The notes beneath the pieces were generated by a model that did not search any database, was not told the origin of the DNA, and saw only the letters and a list, made by a program, of their open reading frames with translations. A stretch of 50,968 nt of DNA from an uncultured Alphaproteobacteria bacterium. Its GTDB lineage: Bacteria; Pseudomonadota; Alphaproteobacteria; Rickettsiales; UBA1997. Positions 23,701 to 31,170 of this stretch are shown in pieces. The position numbers and the translations under genes are program-made. Each line of letters starts with the position of its first letter. Positions within the stretch are counted from its first letter, which is position 1. The DNA is taken from NCBI GenBank assembly GCA_903927415.1, contig CAIYMZ010000115.1:1-50968 (forward strand), in the 5' to 3' direction.

Positions 23701-24464
23701 TTGTGAATTAGATTAAAAATAACGGAGGTGCGGCCTTCTTTTACAGCTTTGCGCTGGTATTTTGTTTCGACCCAATCTTGCGGAAAAATTTCCCAATCTT
23801 TTTCTGAATTTGCGAGCCAAGAAAATTTTTTACTACGAGAAATTGTGGATAGTATCCAAGTTTTGTAAGAGTCGTGATCTGTTGCGATTACTATCTTGGC
23901 ACCAGTTTTCATTTTTGGCGACAAAACTTCATCCAAAAAATTTGTATCGATCAAACGACGCTTAAAATGTTTTAACTTCGGCCAAGGATCAGGAAATAAA
24001 ATAAAAACTTCATCGAAGAATTTTTGCGGAAATTTTTCGAGAAAAATTCGCACATCATCACGAGAAATTCTTAAATTTGGCAGAGGCTCAATTTCGAGTT
24101 TTGCCAATAAATTCACGACTCCGTTGATGTGTGGCTCTGAACCGAAAAAAAATTGATCAGGATTTTTTTGCGCTTTTTCGAATAAAAAATCACCGAAGCC
24201 GAAACCGATTTCTAAAGAAATAGGCGTTAGGCGTAAGGCGTTAGGCGTAAGGTAGTTTTGGGTTACTTCGTATTTCGGTAAAAAATTTTCGAGGAGGAAA
24301 TTTTTGTGGTTTGAAAGTTTGCGACTTTTGATACGCCCGAAACTTCTGATGAGGCGATCATTCCCCCGCTTAGAGGGAAAGTCATCGCGTTGCGAACTTT
24401 GTTCGCAGTTGCGTGACGAAGGGGGAGAATATTTATTTTGAAAGTTTTTTAACTCTTGCTGCAT
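23697..24464 (-). CDS. trmB: tRNA (guanine-N7)-methyltransferase with N-terminal insert
   Basis: SAM-dependent enzyme that makes m7G46 in tRNA. SLEIGFGFGDFLFE is the SAM motif, VRIFLEKFPQKFFDEVFILFPDPWPKLKHFKRR the TrmB signature, and TKYQRKAVKEGR the C-terminal one. RSFGRIKSRKLS marks the normal start of the domain. Ahead of it the segment SPPSSRNCEQSSQRDDF... (about 13-36) comes from a palindromic repeat at 24361-24427. A second stretch, YLTPNALRLTP, derives from heptamer repeats at 24221-24253. Both keep the frame. The start overlaps the rpiB end by 32 bases. Confidence 0.92.
   Translation of the reverse strand: MQQELKNFQNKYSPPSSRNCEQSSQRDDFPSKRGNDRLIRSFGRIKSRKLSNHKNFLLENFLPKYEVTQNYLTPNALRLTPISLEIGFGFGDFLFEKAQKNPDQFFFGSEPHINGVVNLLAKLEIEPLPNLRISRDDVRIFLEKFPQKFFDEVFILFPDPWPKLKHFKRRLIDTNFLDEVLSPKMKTGAKIVIATDHDSYKTWILSTISRSKKFSWLANSEKDWEIFPQDWVETKYQRKAVKEGRTSVIFNLIHK
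24221..24253 (-). repeat. heptamer repeat array inside trmB
   Basis: About five seven-base units (TTAGGCG/TAAGGCG on the plus strand) lie in frame and encode LTPNALRLTP just before the SAM-binding motif. On the minus strand they match the (GCCTAAY) units at 5356-5377 and 45004-45024. Confidence 0.75.
24361..24427 (-). repeat. in-frame palindromic insert in the trmB N-terminus
   Basis: TTCCCCC at 24361 pairs with GGGGGAG near 24420. Inside, GTCATCGCGTTGCGAAC and GTTCGCAGTTGCGTGAC form an imperfect hairpin around TTT. It codes for a serine/arginine-rich stretch upstream of the TrmB domain. The CCCCC/GGGGG hairpin followed by a GTC..GCTTTG..GAC-like inner pair parallels the ubiE insert. Confidence 0.65.
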
Positions 24465-24873
24465 GCCTTCCGCCTTCGAATTCAGTGATGAGAAAGGCCT
24501 TCACGATTGCCAAAGCCGCTTTATTTTTTGTTACTCTTGCCCCCAAAGAAATCACATTCGCATCATTGTGAGCGCGCGCTAATTTTGCTGATTTTACATC
24601 ACAACAAAGTGCGGCACGAACATTTTTAAAACGATTGGCGGCGATAGAAATTCCAACGCCACTACCGCAGATTAAAACTCCGAATTCTGTTGTGATTTTT
24701 TTGCTCAATTTTTGTGCGTAGTCAGGATAATCAACCGACTTTTCTGCGGAGTTACATCCGAGATCAACTGGCTTGCAGCCTAGTTTTGTAAGCTCTTCAA
24801 CGAGAAATTTTTTTAGTGAAAATCCGGCGTGATCAGAAGCGATGAGAATTTTTTTTTCTGCAAAATTTTTCAT
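24433..24873 (-). CDS. rpiB: ribose-5-phosphate isomerase B (RpiB/LacAB family)
   Basis: Interconverts ribose-5-phosphate and ribulose-5-phosphate in the non-oxidative pentose phosphate pathway. The 146 residues show IASDHAGFSLKKFL (11-24), DLGCNS, VDYPDYA, the phosphate-binding loop GVLICGSGVGISIAANRFKNVRAALC with the conserved cysteine, and ARAHNDANVISLGAR. The family is clear. It is the first gene of the rpiB-trmB-murB unit and its 3 prime end overlaps the trmB start by 32 bases. Just upstream is the terminator of rpsI, so it has its own promoter or relies on read-through. Confidence 0.93.
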   Translation of the reverse strand: MKNFAEKKILIASDHAGFSLKKFLVEELTKLGCKPVDLGCNSAEKSVDYPDYAQKLSKKITTEFGVLICGSGVGISIAANRFKNVRAALCCDVKSAKLARAHNDANVISLGARVTKNKAALAIVKAFLITEFEGGRHAARVKKLSK

Positions 24874-24885
24874 CTGAGAAACAGA

Positions 24886-24916
24886 AAAATGGGAAAGAAT
24901 TTTTTCCTTCCCAATG
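24886..24916 (-). terminator. Rho-independent terminator after rpsI
   Basis: Read on the minus strand, TTGGGAAGG, an A-rich loop and CTTTCCCA form a stem followed by TTTTTCTG. It lies between the rpsI stop and the rpiB start. Confidence 0.7.
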
Positions 24917-24927
24917 TGAGGAAAATA

Positions 24928-25398
24928 TTAACGTTTGCGGTAGGTCTGAGCTTTACGAGCTTTTTTGAGGCCATATTTTTTACGCTCAACAACTCGCGAA
25001 TCGCGGGTTAAGAATCCACCAACTCTTAATGCTTTGTGAGTGATTGGATCAAAAGCGACTAGAGCTTTGCTGATTCCATTGGATAAAGCTCCTGCCTGTC
25101 CACTTTTTCCGCCACCAGCAATTGTTGCAATAACATCAAATTTGTTTTCACTTTTAACTGCTCCAAATGGGGCTTTGGCAATGTTAAAAAGAATTTCTCT
25201 GCCCAAATAAATTTTGGCATCTTGTTCATTAATTTTGATTTTGCCGGTTCCTTTTTTAATCCAAACGCGAGCAACAGCATTTTTTCTTTTGCCAGTTGCA
25301 TAGGCACGTCCTTGTGCATCAACCTTCTTTTCTCTAACGATCGCAGGCTCAACCGCTTCTTTGATTTCGATAATTTTTTCTTTGATAATTGAAGACAT
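24928..25398 (-). CDS. rpsI: 30S ribosomal protein S9
   Basis: Small-subunit protein whose C-terminal tail reaches the P-site tRNA. YATGKRKNAVARVWIKKGTGKIKINEQ is the S9 signature; the chain ends RKKYGLKKARKAQTYRKR with the typical basic tail. At 156 residues it has the longer N-terminal arm (MSSIIKEKIIEIKEAVEPAIVREK) seen in alphaproteobacteria. It follows rplM after nine bases in the usual rplM-rpsI operon. Confidence 0.97.
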   Translation of the reverse strand: MSSIIKEKIIEIKEAVEPAIVREKKVDAQGRAYATGKRKNAVARVWIKKGTGKIKINEQDAKIYLGREILFNIAKAPFGAVKSENKFDVIATIAGGGKSGQAGALSNGISKALVAFDPITHKALRVGGFLTRDSRVVERKKYGLKKARKAQTYRKR

Positions 25399-25407
25399 AA
25401 AATTTGT

Positions 25408-25875
25408 TTAGTTGGTTTTTTTATTTTTACGATTCATGGCAGCGATGTCCAAAATTTGTGGATTTTGTGCCTGATGTTTATGCTCCGGACCCTTAAAAAG
25501 ACGCAGCTTCAGCATGATGTCGCGCTGTAAAGGACCGCGAGAAATCATTCTTTCAACAGCATATTGCAAAATTCTTTCTGGAAATTTTCCCTCAAGAATT
25601 TCACGCGCAGTTTTGTCTTTGATTCCGCCTGGATGACCGGTATGCCAGTAGTAAAGTTTTTCGGCATATTTTTTGCCGGTTAATTTTATTTTTTCGGCAT
25701 TGATGACGACGACATGATCACCACAATCAAGATGTGGAGTAAACGTGGTTTTGTGCTTACCGCGCAAAAGGTTTGCAATGATGGTAGAAACGCGGCCAAC
25801 GACTAAATCTTCGGCATCAATCAACCACCATTTTCTTTCAATTTCGCTAGGTTTAGCGGAGTAAGTTTTAAGCAT
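25408..25875 (-). CDS. rplM: 50S ribosomal protein L13
   Basis: Early-assembly protein of the large subunit. TYSAKPSEIERKWWLIDAEDLVVGRVST, LLRGKHKTTFTPHLDCGDHVVVINAEKI and YYWHTGHPGGIK are diagnostic L13 segments. The 155 residues are the normal length. It is first in the rplM-rpsI operon. The 114-base gap upstream (25876-25989) contains no gene and presumably holds the promoter. Confidence 0.97.
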   Translation of the reverse strand: MLKTYSAKPSEIERKWWLIDAEDLVVGRVSTIIANLLRGKHKTTFTPHLDCGDHVVVINAEKIKLTGKKYAEKLYYWHTGHPGGIKDKTAREILEGKFPERILQYAVERMISRGPLQRDIMLKLRLFKGPEHKHQAQNPQILDIAAMNRKNKKTN

Positions 25876-25989
25876 AAAATATCCTGTTCTGTTCGTTCGT
25901 ATTTTTGAAAGTTAAGTGTAACGTCTCAAGGCGTGGGTAGGAAGGGGCGGCGCATTAAATTTGCGAAGAAGCAAAAGTCAAATTAAATT

Positions 25990-26562
25990 TCAGATTACAG
26001 GAAATTCTTCTCGCAACAAACTGAAGGAATAAACATCCACAAATCGACCACGATGATAGCGATGCTGACGCAAAACACCTTCCAACGTAAATCCACTTTT
26101 CAATAAAAGATTTTTAGACGGAATGTTAAAAATAGAGGCGACAGCTTCAATTCGATTCACTTTCCATTCTACAAAAGCATATTTTACCACGGCCATGATT
26201 GCTGATGTCATGATACCTCGACGCCAATAAGGGGCAGACAAGTCATAGCTTAATTCGATACGACTTTGGTAAGGATTATGCCCAGTGATCCCAATCGAAC
26301 CAACCATCTCACCACTTTTTTTGTCAGCGATAGCAAAATAAACTCCGTCATTTTGGTAAAAAATTCCACGCCAGTAAAGCAATTCTCTTTTGGCCTCTTC
26401 AATAGTCTTTGGAATTTCGCACAAGATAAATTCGTTAACTTGTGGATCGGAATAATAACCAAAAAAAGTTTCGACATCGGACTCTTGCTTCTCGCGTAAA
26501 ACAAAATCACCAAGATCAATTGTTGGAAAAATTTTTGCTACAGGATGATGAATTTCTTGCAT
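25990..26562 (-). CDS. GNAT-family acetyltransferase, RimJ/RimL-like
   Basis: A 190-residue acetyl-CoA-dependent N-acetyltransferase. The order of elements fits the Acetyltransf_3 (RimJ/RimL) group: LREKQESDVETFFGYYSDPQV near the start, GSIGITGHNPYQSRIELSYDLSAPYWRRGIMTSA (acetyl-CoA site, RRGIMTSA) in the middle, then NRIEAVASIFNIPSKNLLLKSGFTLEGVLR. It may modify a ribosomal protein N-terminus or a small amine; the target cannot be read from sequence. It is a single gene divergent from gshB. Confidence 0.85.
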   Translation of the reverse strand: MQEIHHPVAKIFPTIDLGDFVLREKQESDVETFFGYYSDPQVNEFILCEIPKTIEEAKRELLYWRGIFYQNDGVYFAIADKKSGEMVGSIGITGHNPYQSRIELSYDLSAPYWRRGIMTSAIMAVVKYAFVEWKVNRIEAVASIFNIPSKNLLLKSGFTLEGVLRQHRYHRGRFVDVYSFSLLREEFPVI

Positions 26563-26638
26563 TAAAACTTGCTTGATAAATTGCGGATTTCGTAGTGTTG
26601 GAATCGGTTATTTTAAAAACCAAATTTAACTTTTGAAC

Positions 26639-27583
26639 ATGAAATTAGTTGCTCAGATGGATGAGATTTTATCTATCGACATCACGACCGATTCAACATT
26701 CGCAATACTTTTGGAAGCGCAAAATCGCGGTCACGAAATTTTTTACTACTTACCGAGTGATTTGAATTTTGATTTCACAACACAAAAATTAAGCGCTGCA
26801 GTCAAAAAAATTCATCTAAAAAACCAACGCGGAAATCACTGCAAAATTCTTGAAACAAAAGAGGAAGATCTTGCCAAATTTGATGTGATTTTAGTCAGAC
26901 AAGACCCGCCTTTTGACATGAATTACATCACTTCAACCTACCTTCTAGAGCGCATTAAAAATCAGGTTTTAATCCTAAATAACCCAACAGAAATCAGAAA
27001 CTGTCCGGAAAAAATTTTTATTACCGAATTCCCAGATTTAATCACGCCAACACTCATAGCCAGCAATGTGAAAATGGCCGAGGAGTTTCGCAATCAACAT
27101 CAAGACATCATCCTCAAACCGCTTTACTCTTGTGGTGGCGATGGCGTGGTTTTACTCAAAAAAGACGATGCCAATCTCAATTCAATTTTTGCAACTCTTC
27201 TCAAAACTTACATGGCGCCATTGGTCATACAAAAATTTTTACCCGAAATTAAAAATGGCGACCGCAGAATAATTTTAGTAAATGGTGAAGCTGTGGGAGG
27301 AATGGCTCGAATGGCCAAAAAAGGCGAAATCCGCTCCAATCTTCACATTGGCGGCTATGCTGAGAAAATGATCTTTTCAAAAAGAGAGCGAGAAATTTGT
27401 GCAAGAATTGGACCAGAGCTAAAAAAACGCGGATTATTTTTTGTCGGGATCGACGTGATTGGGAATTATTTAACCGAGATCAACGTCACCTCTCCAACCG
27501 GCATTCCGCAGATGAATCAGCTCGATAAGATTCGCGTTGAAGAAATTATTTTACAGGAGATTGAGGCGCTGATTGCGACATGA
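26639..27583 (+). CDS. gshB: glutathione synthetase
   Basis: ATP-grasp ligase that joins gamma-glutamylcysteine and glycine. MDEILSIDITTDSTFAILLEAQNRGHEIFYY (from residue 7) is the GshB N-terminal domain, DPPFDMNYITSTYLLE follows, and the ATP-grasp part holds LKPLYSCGGDGV, GDRRIILVNGEAVGGMAR and FVGIDVIGNYLTEINVTSPTG. The ATG at 26639 is preferred; a TTG two codons upstream is possible. The 314 residues match the family. gshA is not in the window. The gene overlaps the downstream transglutaminase-like gene by four bases. With cysE and cysK it gives a route from serine through cysteine toward glutathione. Confidence 0.95.
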   Translation: MKLVAQMDEILSIDITTDSTFAILLEAQNRGHEIFYYLPSDLNFDFTTQKLSAAVKKIHLKNQRGNHCKILETKEEDLAKFDVILVRQDPPFDMNYITSTYLLERIKNQVLILNNPTEIRNCPEKIFITEFPDLITPTLIASNVKMAEEFRNQHQDIILKPLYSCGGDGVVLLKKDDANLNSIFATLLKTYMAPLVIQKFLPEIKNGDRRIILVNGEAVGGMARMAKKGEIRSNLHIGGYAEKMIFSKREREICARIGPELKKRGLFFVGIDVIGNYLTEINVTSPTGIPQMNQLDKIRVEEIILQEIEALIAT

Positions 27584-28911
27584 TCCTGAAATTTTTAAAA
27601 ATCCTCACCGCAATTTTTTTCCTCCTACCGCCCTCATCTTATGCCAATCCCAACGTCGCAATTCTCAACTGGCAGGAAAATATTCAGCTAACCACCACTG
27701 GAAGAATCTCTGATGTTGCAATCAAGGGTAAAATTCGCGACCTACCTACAAACCAAGAGATGACTTCATTCTCGATTATTTTTGACGAGAAACAAAATTT
27801 AAAAATCACTCGTGTTTTTTGCGATAATCAGCCGGCAGATTTTACATTTTCACACAACGCTTTGAGCGTAAAATTTCCAAAAGCAAAAAAAACCAATTCC
27901 AGCCTTGCGCTTTATTTCACCTACGAAGAACGCTACGACAAGATCAATAAATTCTTACGCCAAGAATCAATCAACATACCAAATTTTGCAGTCGGCGCCA
28001 ACGCTCAAGTAGTGATTAATTTTCCCGGATATTTGGAATCAGCAACACTCAATCCGAATGTCACCAAAACCGCTAGCAGCTTTGTTTACAGAAACATTGT
28101 GCCTGAAAATGGCGTAGAAGAAATCATAAAATTAACCGCGGCGCAAAGTGTTTGGGATGTAGCAATTAAGATTAAGGTAAGCGCTGACAAAGCATTAAAT
28201 GACGTGATTGTAACCATACCAACTTACTTTCAAAATGCTGGACAAAAAGTTGAAAATTTTACCACAAAATCAAGCATCAAAACACTGCAACAAAGCACGG
28301 ATGGAAGTAAAAAAGTTTTGAAATTCAACACAGCTGAGCAAGAAATTAACATCGAAAATAGAGCAAAAATTTCGACAGGAAAAAATAACCGAACCATGAT
28401 TACGCGCAATCCCGGCGATTACTTGAAAGTTAGTCCGGATGAGGCGGCATTGCTGACTCCAATTTTGGAAAAAATAAAACGCGATCCGAAATACCGCGAT
28501 TTACCACTATACGCCAAAATCGGCAGATTCGTTCACGAGTTTTTAAAATACGATCTTAGCTATGTTGGAAGGCTTCCGAAGGTGAGAGAAATCTTGCAAA
28601 ATCCTATCGGCGTCTGCACGGAATATTCTCGACTTTACAACGGTCTTGCGAGAATCGCCGGAATTTCATCGCTGATTATCGACGGCGCTGCTTGCGGCGA
28701 ATATGACAAATGCATGGGTCATTCTTGGAATATGATTTTTTATAACGGTCAGTGGATTGATGTTGATGCTACGTGGGATCTGATGTCAGGAGTAGTTTCA
28801 TCCTCTCATATTTTTTTCAATGATGATGAAAAGGGGGCGATAGAAACGCAATATTTCGATGATCAAAAAACACTAAATTCAAGAATGGATTTCGAGATGA
28901 AAAGTTTGTGA
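27580..28911 (+). CDS. secreted transglutaminase-like cysteine peptidase
   Basis: A 443-residue exported protein. The signal peptide is about 1-22 (ending SSYANP). Residues about 23-280 are a beta-rich domain of unknown type. The C-terminal part is a transglutaminase-like core with Cys in IGVCTEYSRLYNGLAR (about 346), His in KCMGHSWNMIFYNG (about 380) and Asp in WIDVDATWDLM (about 393-396), the expected Cys-His-Asp order. It probably acts on periplasmic or surface peptides. It overlaps gshB by ATGA, so the two are cotranscribed. I do not know a named orthologue. Confidence 0.82.
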   Translation: MILKFLKILTAIFFLLPPSSYANPNVAILNWQENIQLTTTGRISDVAIKGKIRDLPTNQEMTSFSIIFDEKQNLKITRVFCDNQPADFTFSHNALSVKFPKAKKTNSSLALYFTYEERYDKINKFLRQESINIPNFAVGANAQVVINFPGYLESATLNPNVTKTASSFVYRNIVPENGVEEIIKLTAAQSVWDVAIKIKVSADKALNDVIVTIPTYFQNAGQKVENFTTKSSIKTLQQSTDGSKKVLKFNTAEQEINIENRAKISTGKNNRTMITRNPGDYLKVSPDEAALLTPILEKIKRDPKYRDLPLYAKIGRFVHEFLKYDLSYVGRLPKVREILQNPIGVCTEYSRLYNGLARIAGISSLIIDGAACGEYDKCMGHSWNMIFYNGQWIDVDATWDLMSGVVSSSHIFFNDDEKGAIETQYFDDQKTLNSRMDFEMKSL

Positions 28912-28935
28912 TTCACGCTAAGGTTGAAAGCGGCA

Positions 28936-29748
28936 CTAAAAAACGTCCCCGAAAGCTTTCCTGAAACCAAACTGCACCCAACTAGTTCTGCGATGAGTAG
29001 CTTCATTATTGGCGTCGTAGCCCATAAAAGTTGGCTGACTGCCATAAAGAATGTTGAAAGAGGCGTCGGCGGATTTCACGAATTTAAATCCTAGCTGATA
29101 GGAGTGAAAAAATCCCGGTGAGTCGCGTGGCGAATTTGGAGCACCGTTGTAACTTTCGGCAAGAAGCCGAATATCCTTGCCAATCAAGGCTGCATCAACA
29201 CCAACGCCAAGCTGCAAACGACGTAAATCTTTCTGCCCGTCAATGTTGTAAGATGTCTTTAAGCCAGAATTGGCGTGTATTATCAGACTTTCATCAAAAA
29301 ATTTTGCGGTGGCAATTGCCATCAAATAAGAATTTGTTGCGGTGTCGTAATATTGCCCGCGACCGTTCTTATTCACATATCCAAAAGACATTGCAACATC
29401 AGGGATTCCAGCTTTTTTTGAATGAGAAATAACGGATTTAATTTGCAAAAGCGGATTGGAAAAAGAGGCGGAATGTTCGCTTAAATCGTAGGAGCTCATT
29501 GCTCCCGTAGTCATTTCAAAATTTTTTAAAACGCCGTAAGAAAATCCCAAATATTGCCCAAGTAAATTCGCCGAAGCGCTATCTGACTTCTTCGGCAAGT
29601 GCCAAGATTCAGTATAAGTTTCAAGAAGGAGCTGATTTTTATCGCTAACTGCAGCGTCGTCAGTAACAAATGGAAGCGCTGCAAAAACGCTGTTTGAACT
29701 AAGAAACAAAATCAGATTGAAAAAAATGTATAAAAAAAGTTTTTGCAT
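28936..29748 (-). CDS. probable outer-membrane beta-barrel protein
   Basis: A 270-residue exported protein with a signal peptide (about 1-23, SVFAA). The mature chain is made of alternating short amphipathic strands (LLETYTESWHL, NLLGQYLGFSYGVL, AMSFGYVNKNG, LQLGVGVDAAL, YQLGFKFV) and ends in FGDVF, an aromatic C-terminus typical of BAM-inserted barrels. The start resembles the MetA-pathway/transporter barrel group (LPFVTDDAAVSDKNQLLLETY), but the function is unknown. It converges with the transglutaminase-like gene, 24 bases apart. Confidence 0.72.
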   Translation of the reverse strand: MQKLFLYIFFNLILFLSSNSVFAALPFVTDDAAVSDKNQLLLETYTESWHLPKKSDSASANLLGQYLGFSYGVLKNFEMTTGAMSSYDLSEHSASFSNPLLQIKSVISHSKKAGIPDVAMSFGYVNKNGRGQYYDTATNSYLMAIATAKFFDESLIIHANSGLKTSYNIDGQKDLRRLQLGVGVDAALIGKDIRLLAESYNGAPNSPRDSPGFFHSYQLGFKFVKSADASFNILYGSQPTFMGYDANNEATHRRTSWVQFGFRKAFGDVF

Positions 29749-29766
29749 GATTTTTTTGGACAGATT

Positions 29767-30645
29767 CTAACTAATTTTCGTCACAGCAACTAACTTCACC
29801 AACCGATTATCCGCATCAATAATTTTGAGATTCAGGCCATATTTTTTTATTTCTTCGCCAATCTCAGGAACGCGCTTGAACATTGACATTGCAAGCCCGC
29901 CAACCGTTTGGAATTCGTCATCATCCTGTCTAATTTTTATCTGCAAAACTTCTTCAAATTTATCAATTTCAACGCGACCACCAAATTGAAAATTTTTACC
30001 GTCAATTTTTTTGATGCGAAAGAATGAGCTTTCAGATGGCAAATCATGCTCGTCTTCAATGTCGCCAACAATTTCTTCCATCAAATTTTCGATCGTCACA
30101 AAACCGTCAACACCACCAAATTCATCAAGCACAATTGCGACATGAACCCTCGCCATTCTCATGCGCAGCATTACATCAAGCAGTTTCATCGAGCCAGGAA
30201 CAAATAAAATTTTTCGTAAAATTTTTGTTACAGAAAAATCCTGATCTTCAGCACACAAAAATTTTGCCAAATCTTTGCTGTGAATAAAGCCGATAATCTC
30301 GTCAACATTTTCTTTAAAAACCGGAAGGCGAGTGTGACCATCAGTGGTAATAATTTTTTTGATTTTTTCTAAAGTAGCATCATGTGCAACTGCAATAATA
30401 TCAGCACGCGGGGTCATGATGCTCGCAACTTTTTTATCACCAAAAGAAGCGATATTTTTGAACATCTTTTTTTCTTCAACATTGATCAGCCCTTCTTTTT
30501 CATAATCTTCAAGAAGGTGAGATATAACGGAGAAAAATGATTTTTTGGTTTTTTTACCAAAAAGATTTAGAAAAAAACTTACCAGCTTTTTAAGACGCGA
30601 TTTTTTGTTTGAGCCCTGATACTTCTGATTAGGCAAGCCTTCCAT
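29767..30645 (-). CDS. corC: CorC-like CBS-domain protein
   Basis: A soluble 292-residue protein with two CBS domains (about 75-205) and a C-terminal CorC/HlyC transporter-associated domain (about 215-290). VASIMTPRADIIAV, VALDEFGG-like IVLDEFGGVDGFVTIENLMEEIVGDI and GNFQFGGRVEIDKFEE-like segments are present. There is no transmembrane region, so it is the cytosolic CorC form. In E. coli the homologue is linked to magnesium/cobalt efflux. It follows ybeY by three bases, the common ybeY-corC pair. lnt, often next, is absent; a barrel gene follows instead. Confidence 0.9.
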   Translation of the reverse strand: MEGLPNQKYQGSNKKSRLKKLVSFFLNLFGKKTKKSFFSVISHLLEDYEKEGLINVEEKKMFKNIASFGDKKVASIMTPRADIIAVAHDATLEKIKKIITTDGHTRLPVFKENVDEIIGFIHSKDLAKFLCAEDQDFSVTKILRKILFVPGSMKLLDVMLRMRMARVHVAIVLDEFGGVDGFVTIENLMEEIVGDIEDEHDLPSESSFFRIKKIDGKNFQFGGRVEIDKFEEVLQIKIRQDDDEFQTVGGLAMSMFKRVPEIGEEIKKYGLNLKIIDADNRLVKLVAVTKIS

Positions 30646-30648
30646 TAT

Positions 30649-31170
30649 TTAAAAAATTTGTTGATACGGATTTTGAATTCCAATTTTTTTTAGAATTTTA
30701 ATTTCCAAATCTTCCATGATTTTTGCCATTTCTTTATCTTCGTGATCATGCCCGATAAGATGCAAAATACTGTGTAGAATCAGGTGGGTAAGATGGTCTT
30801 CAAATTTCTTTTTTTGTGCAAGAGATTCTTTTTTAACCACTTCATAAGCAATAACAACATCGCCAAGAAACAAATAGTTGTAGGGCTTCACGACTTTCTT
30901 AAATCCAACCTCGCGAATTAAATTTTCGTCCAGAGCAGCAAAAGACAGAACATTTGTCGGCTGATTTTTTTGACGGAATTGCTGATTTATTTTTTTTATC
31001 TGCTGGTTTGAAACCAATGAAATCGAGATTTCGAGCACAGAATCTGTTGCTAGAATTTTTTTTAAATCGGTTAGAGGAATAATTTCTTTACAGATTTTTT
31101 TAACAAATTTTTTAGCATTCTTCTCGTTAGACCATTTTTTACTTTTGGTCATAACGTCAACGTTAATCAT
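30649..31170 (-). CDS. ybeY: endoribonuclease YbeY (rRNA maturation)
   Basis: Zinc metalloenzyme for 16S rRNA 3 prime-end maturation and ribosome quality control. The zinc motif HSILHLIGHDH is at 133-143 with H133, H137 and H143, matching the family HxxxHxxxxxH. SLVSNQQIKKINQQFRQKNQPTNVLSF precedes it. At 173 residues it is normal length. It overlaps hemH by four bases upstream and leads into corC downstream. Confidence 0.95.
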   Translation of the reverse strand: MINVDVMTKSKKWSNEKNAKKFVKKICKEIIPLTDLKKILATDSVLEISISLVSNQQIKKINQQFRQKNQPTNVLSFAALDENLIREVGFKKVVKPYNYLFLGDVVIAYEVVKKESLAQKKKFEDHLTHLILHSILHLIGHDHEDKEMAKIMEDLEIKILKKIGIQNPYQQIF

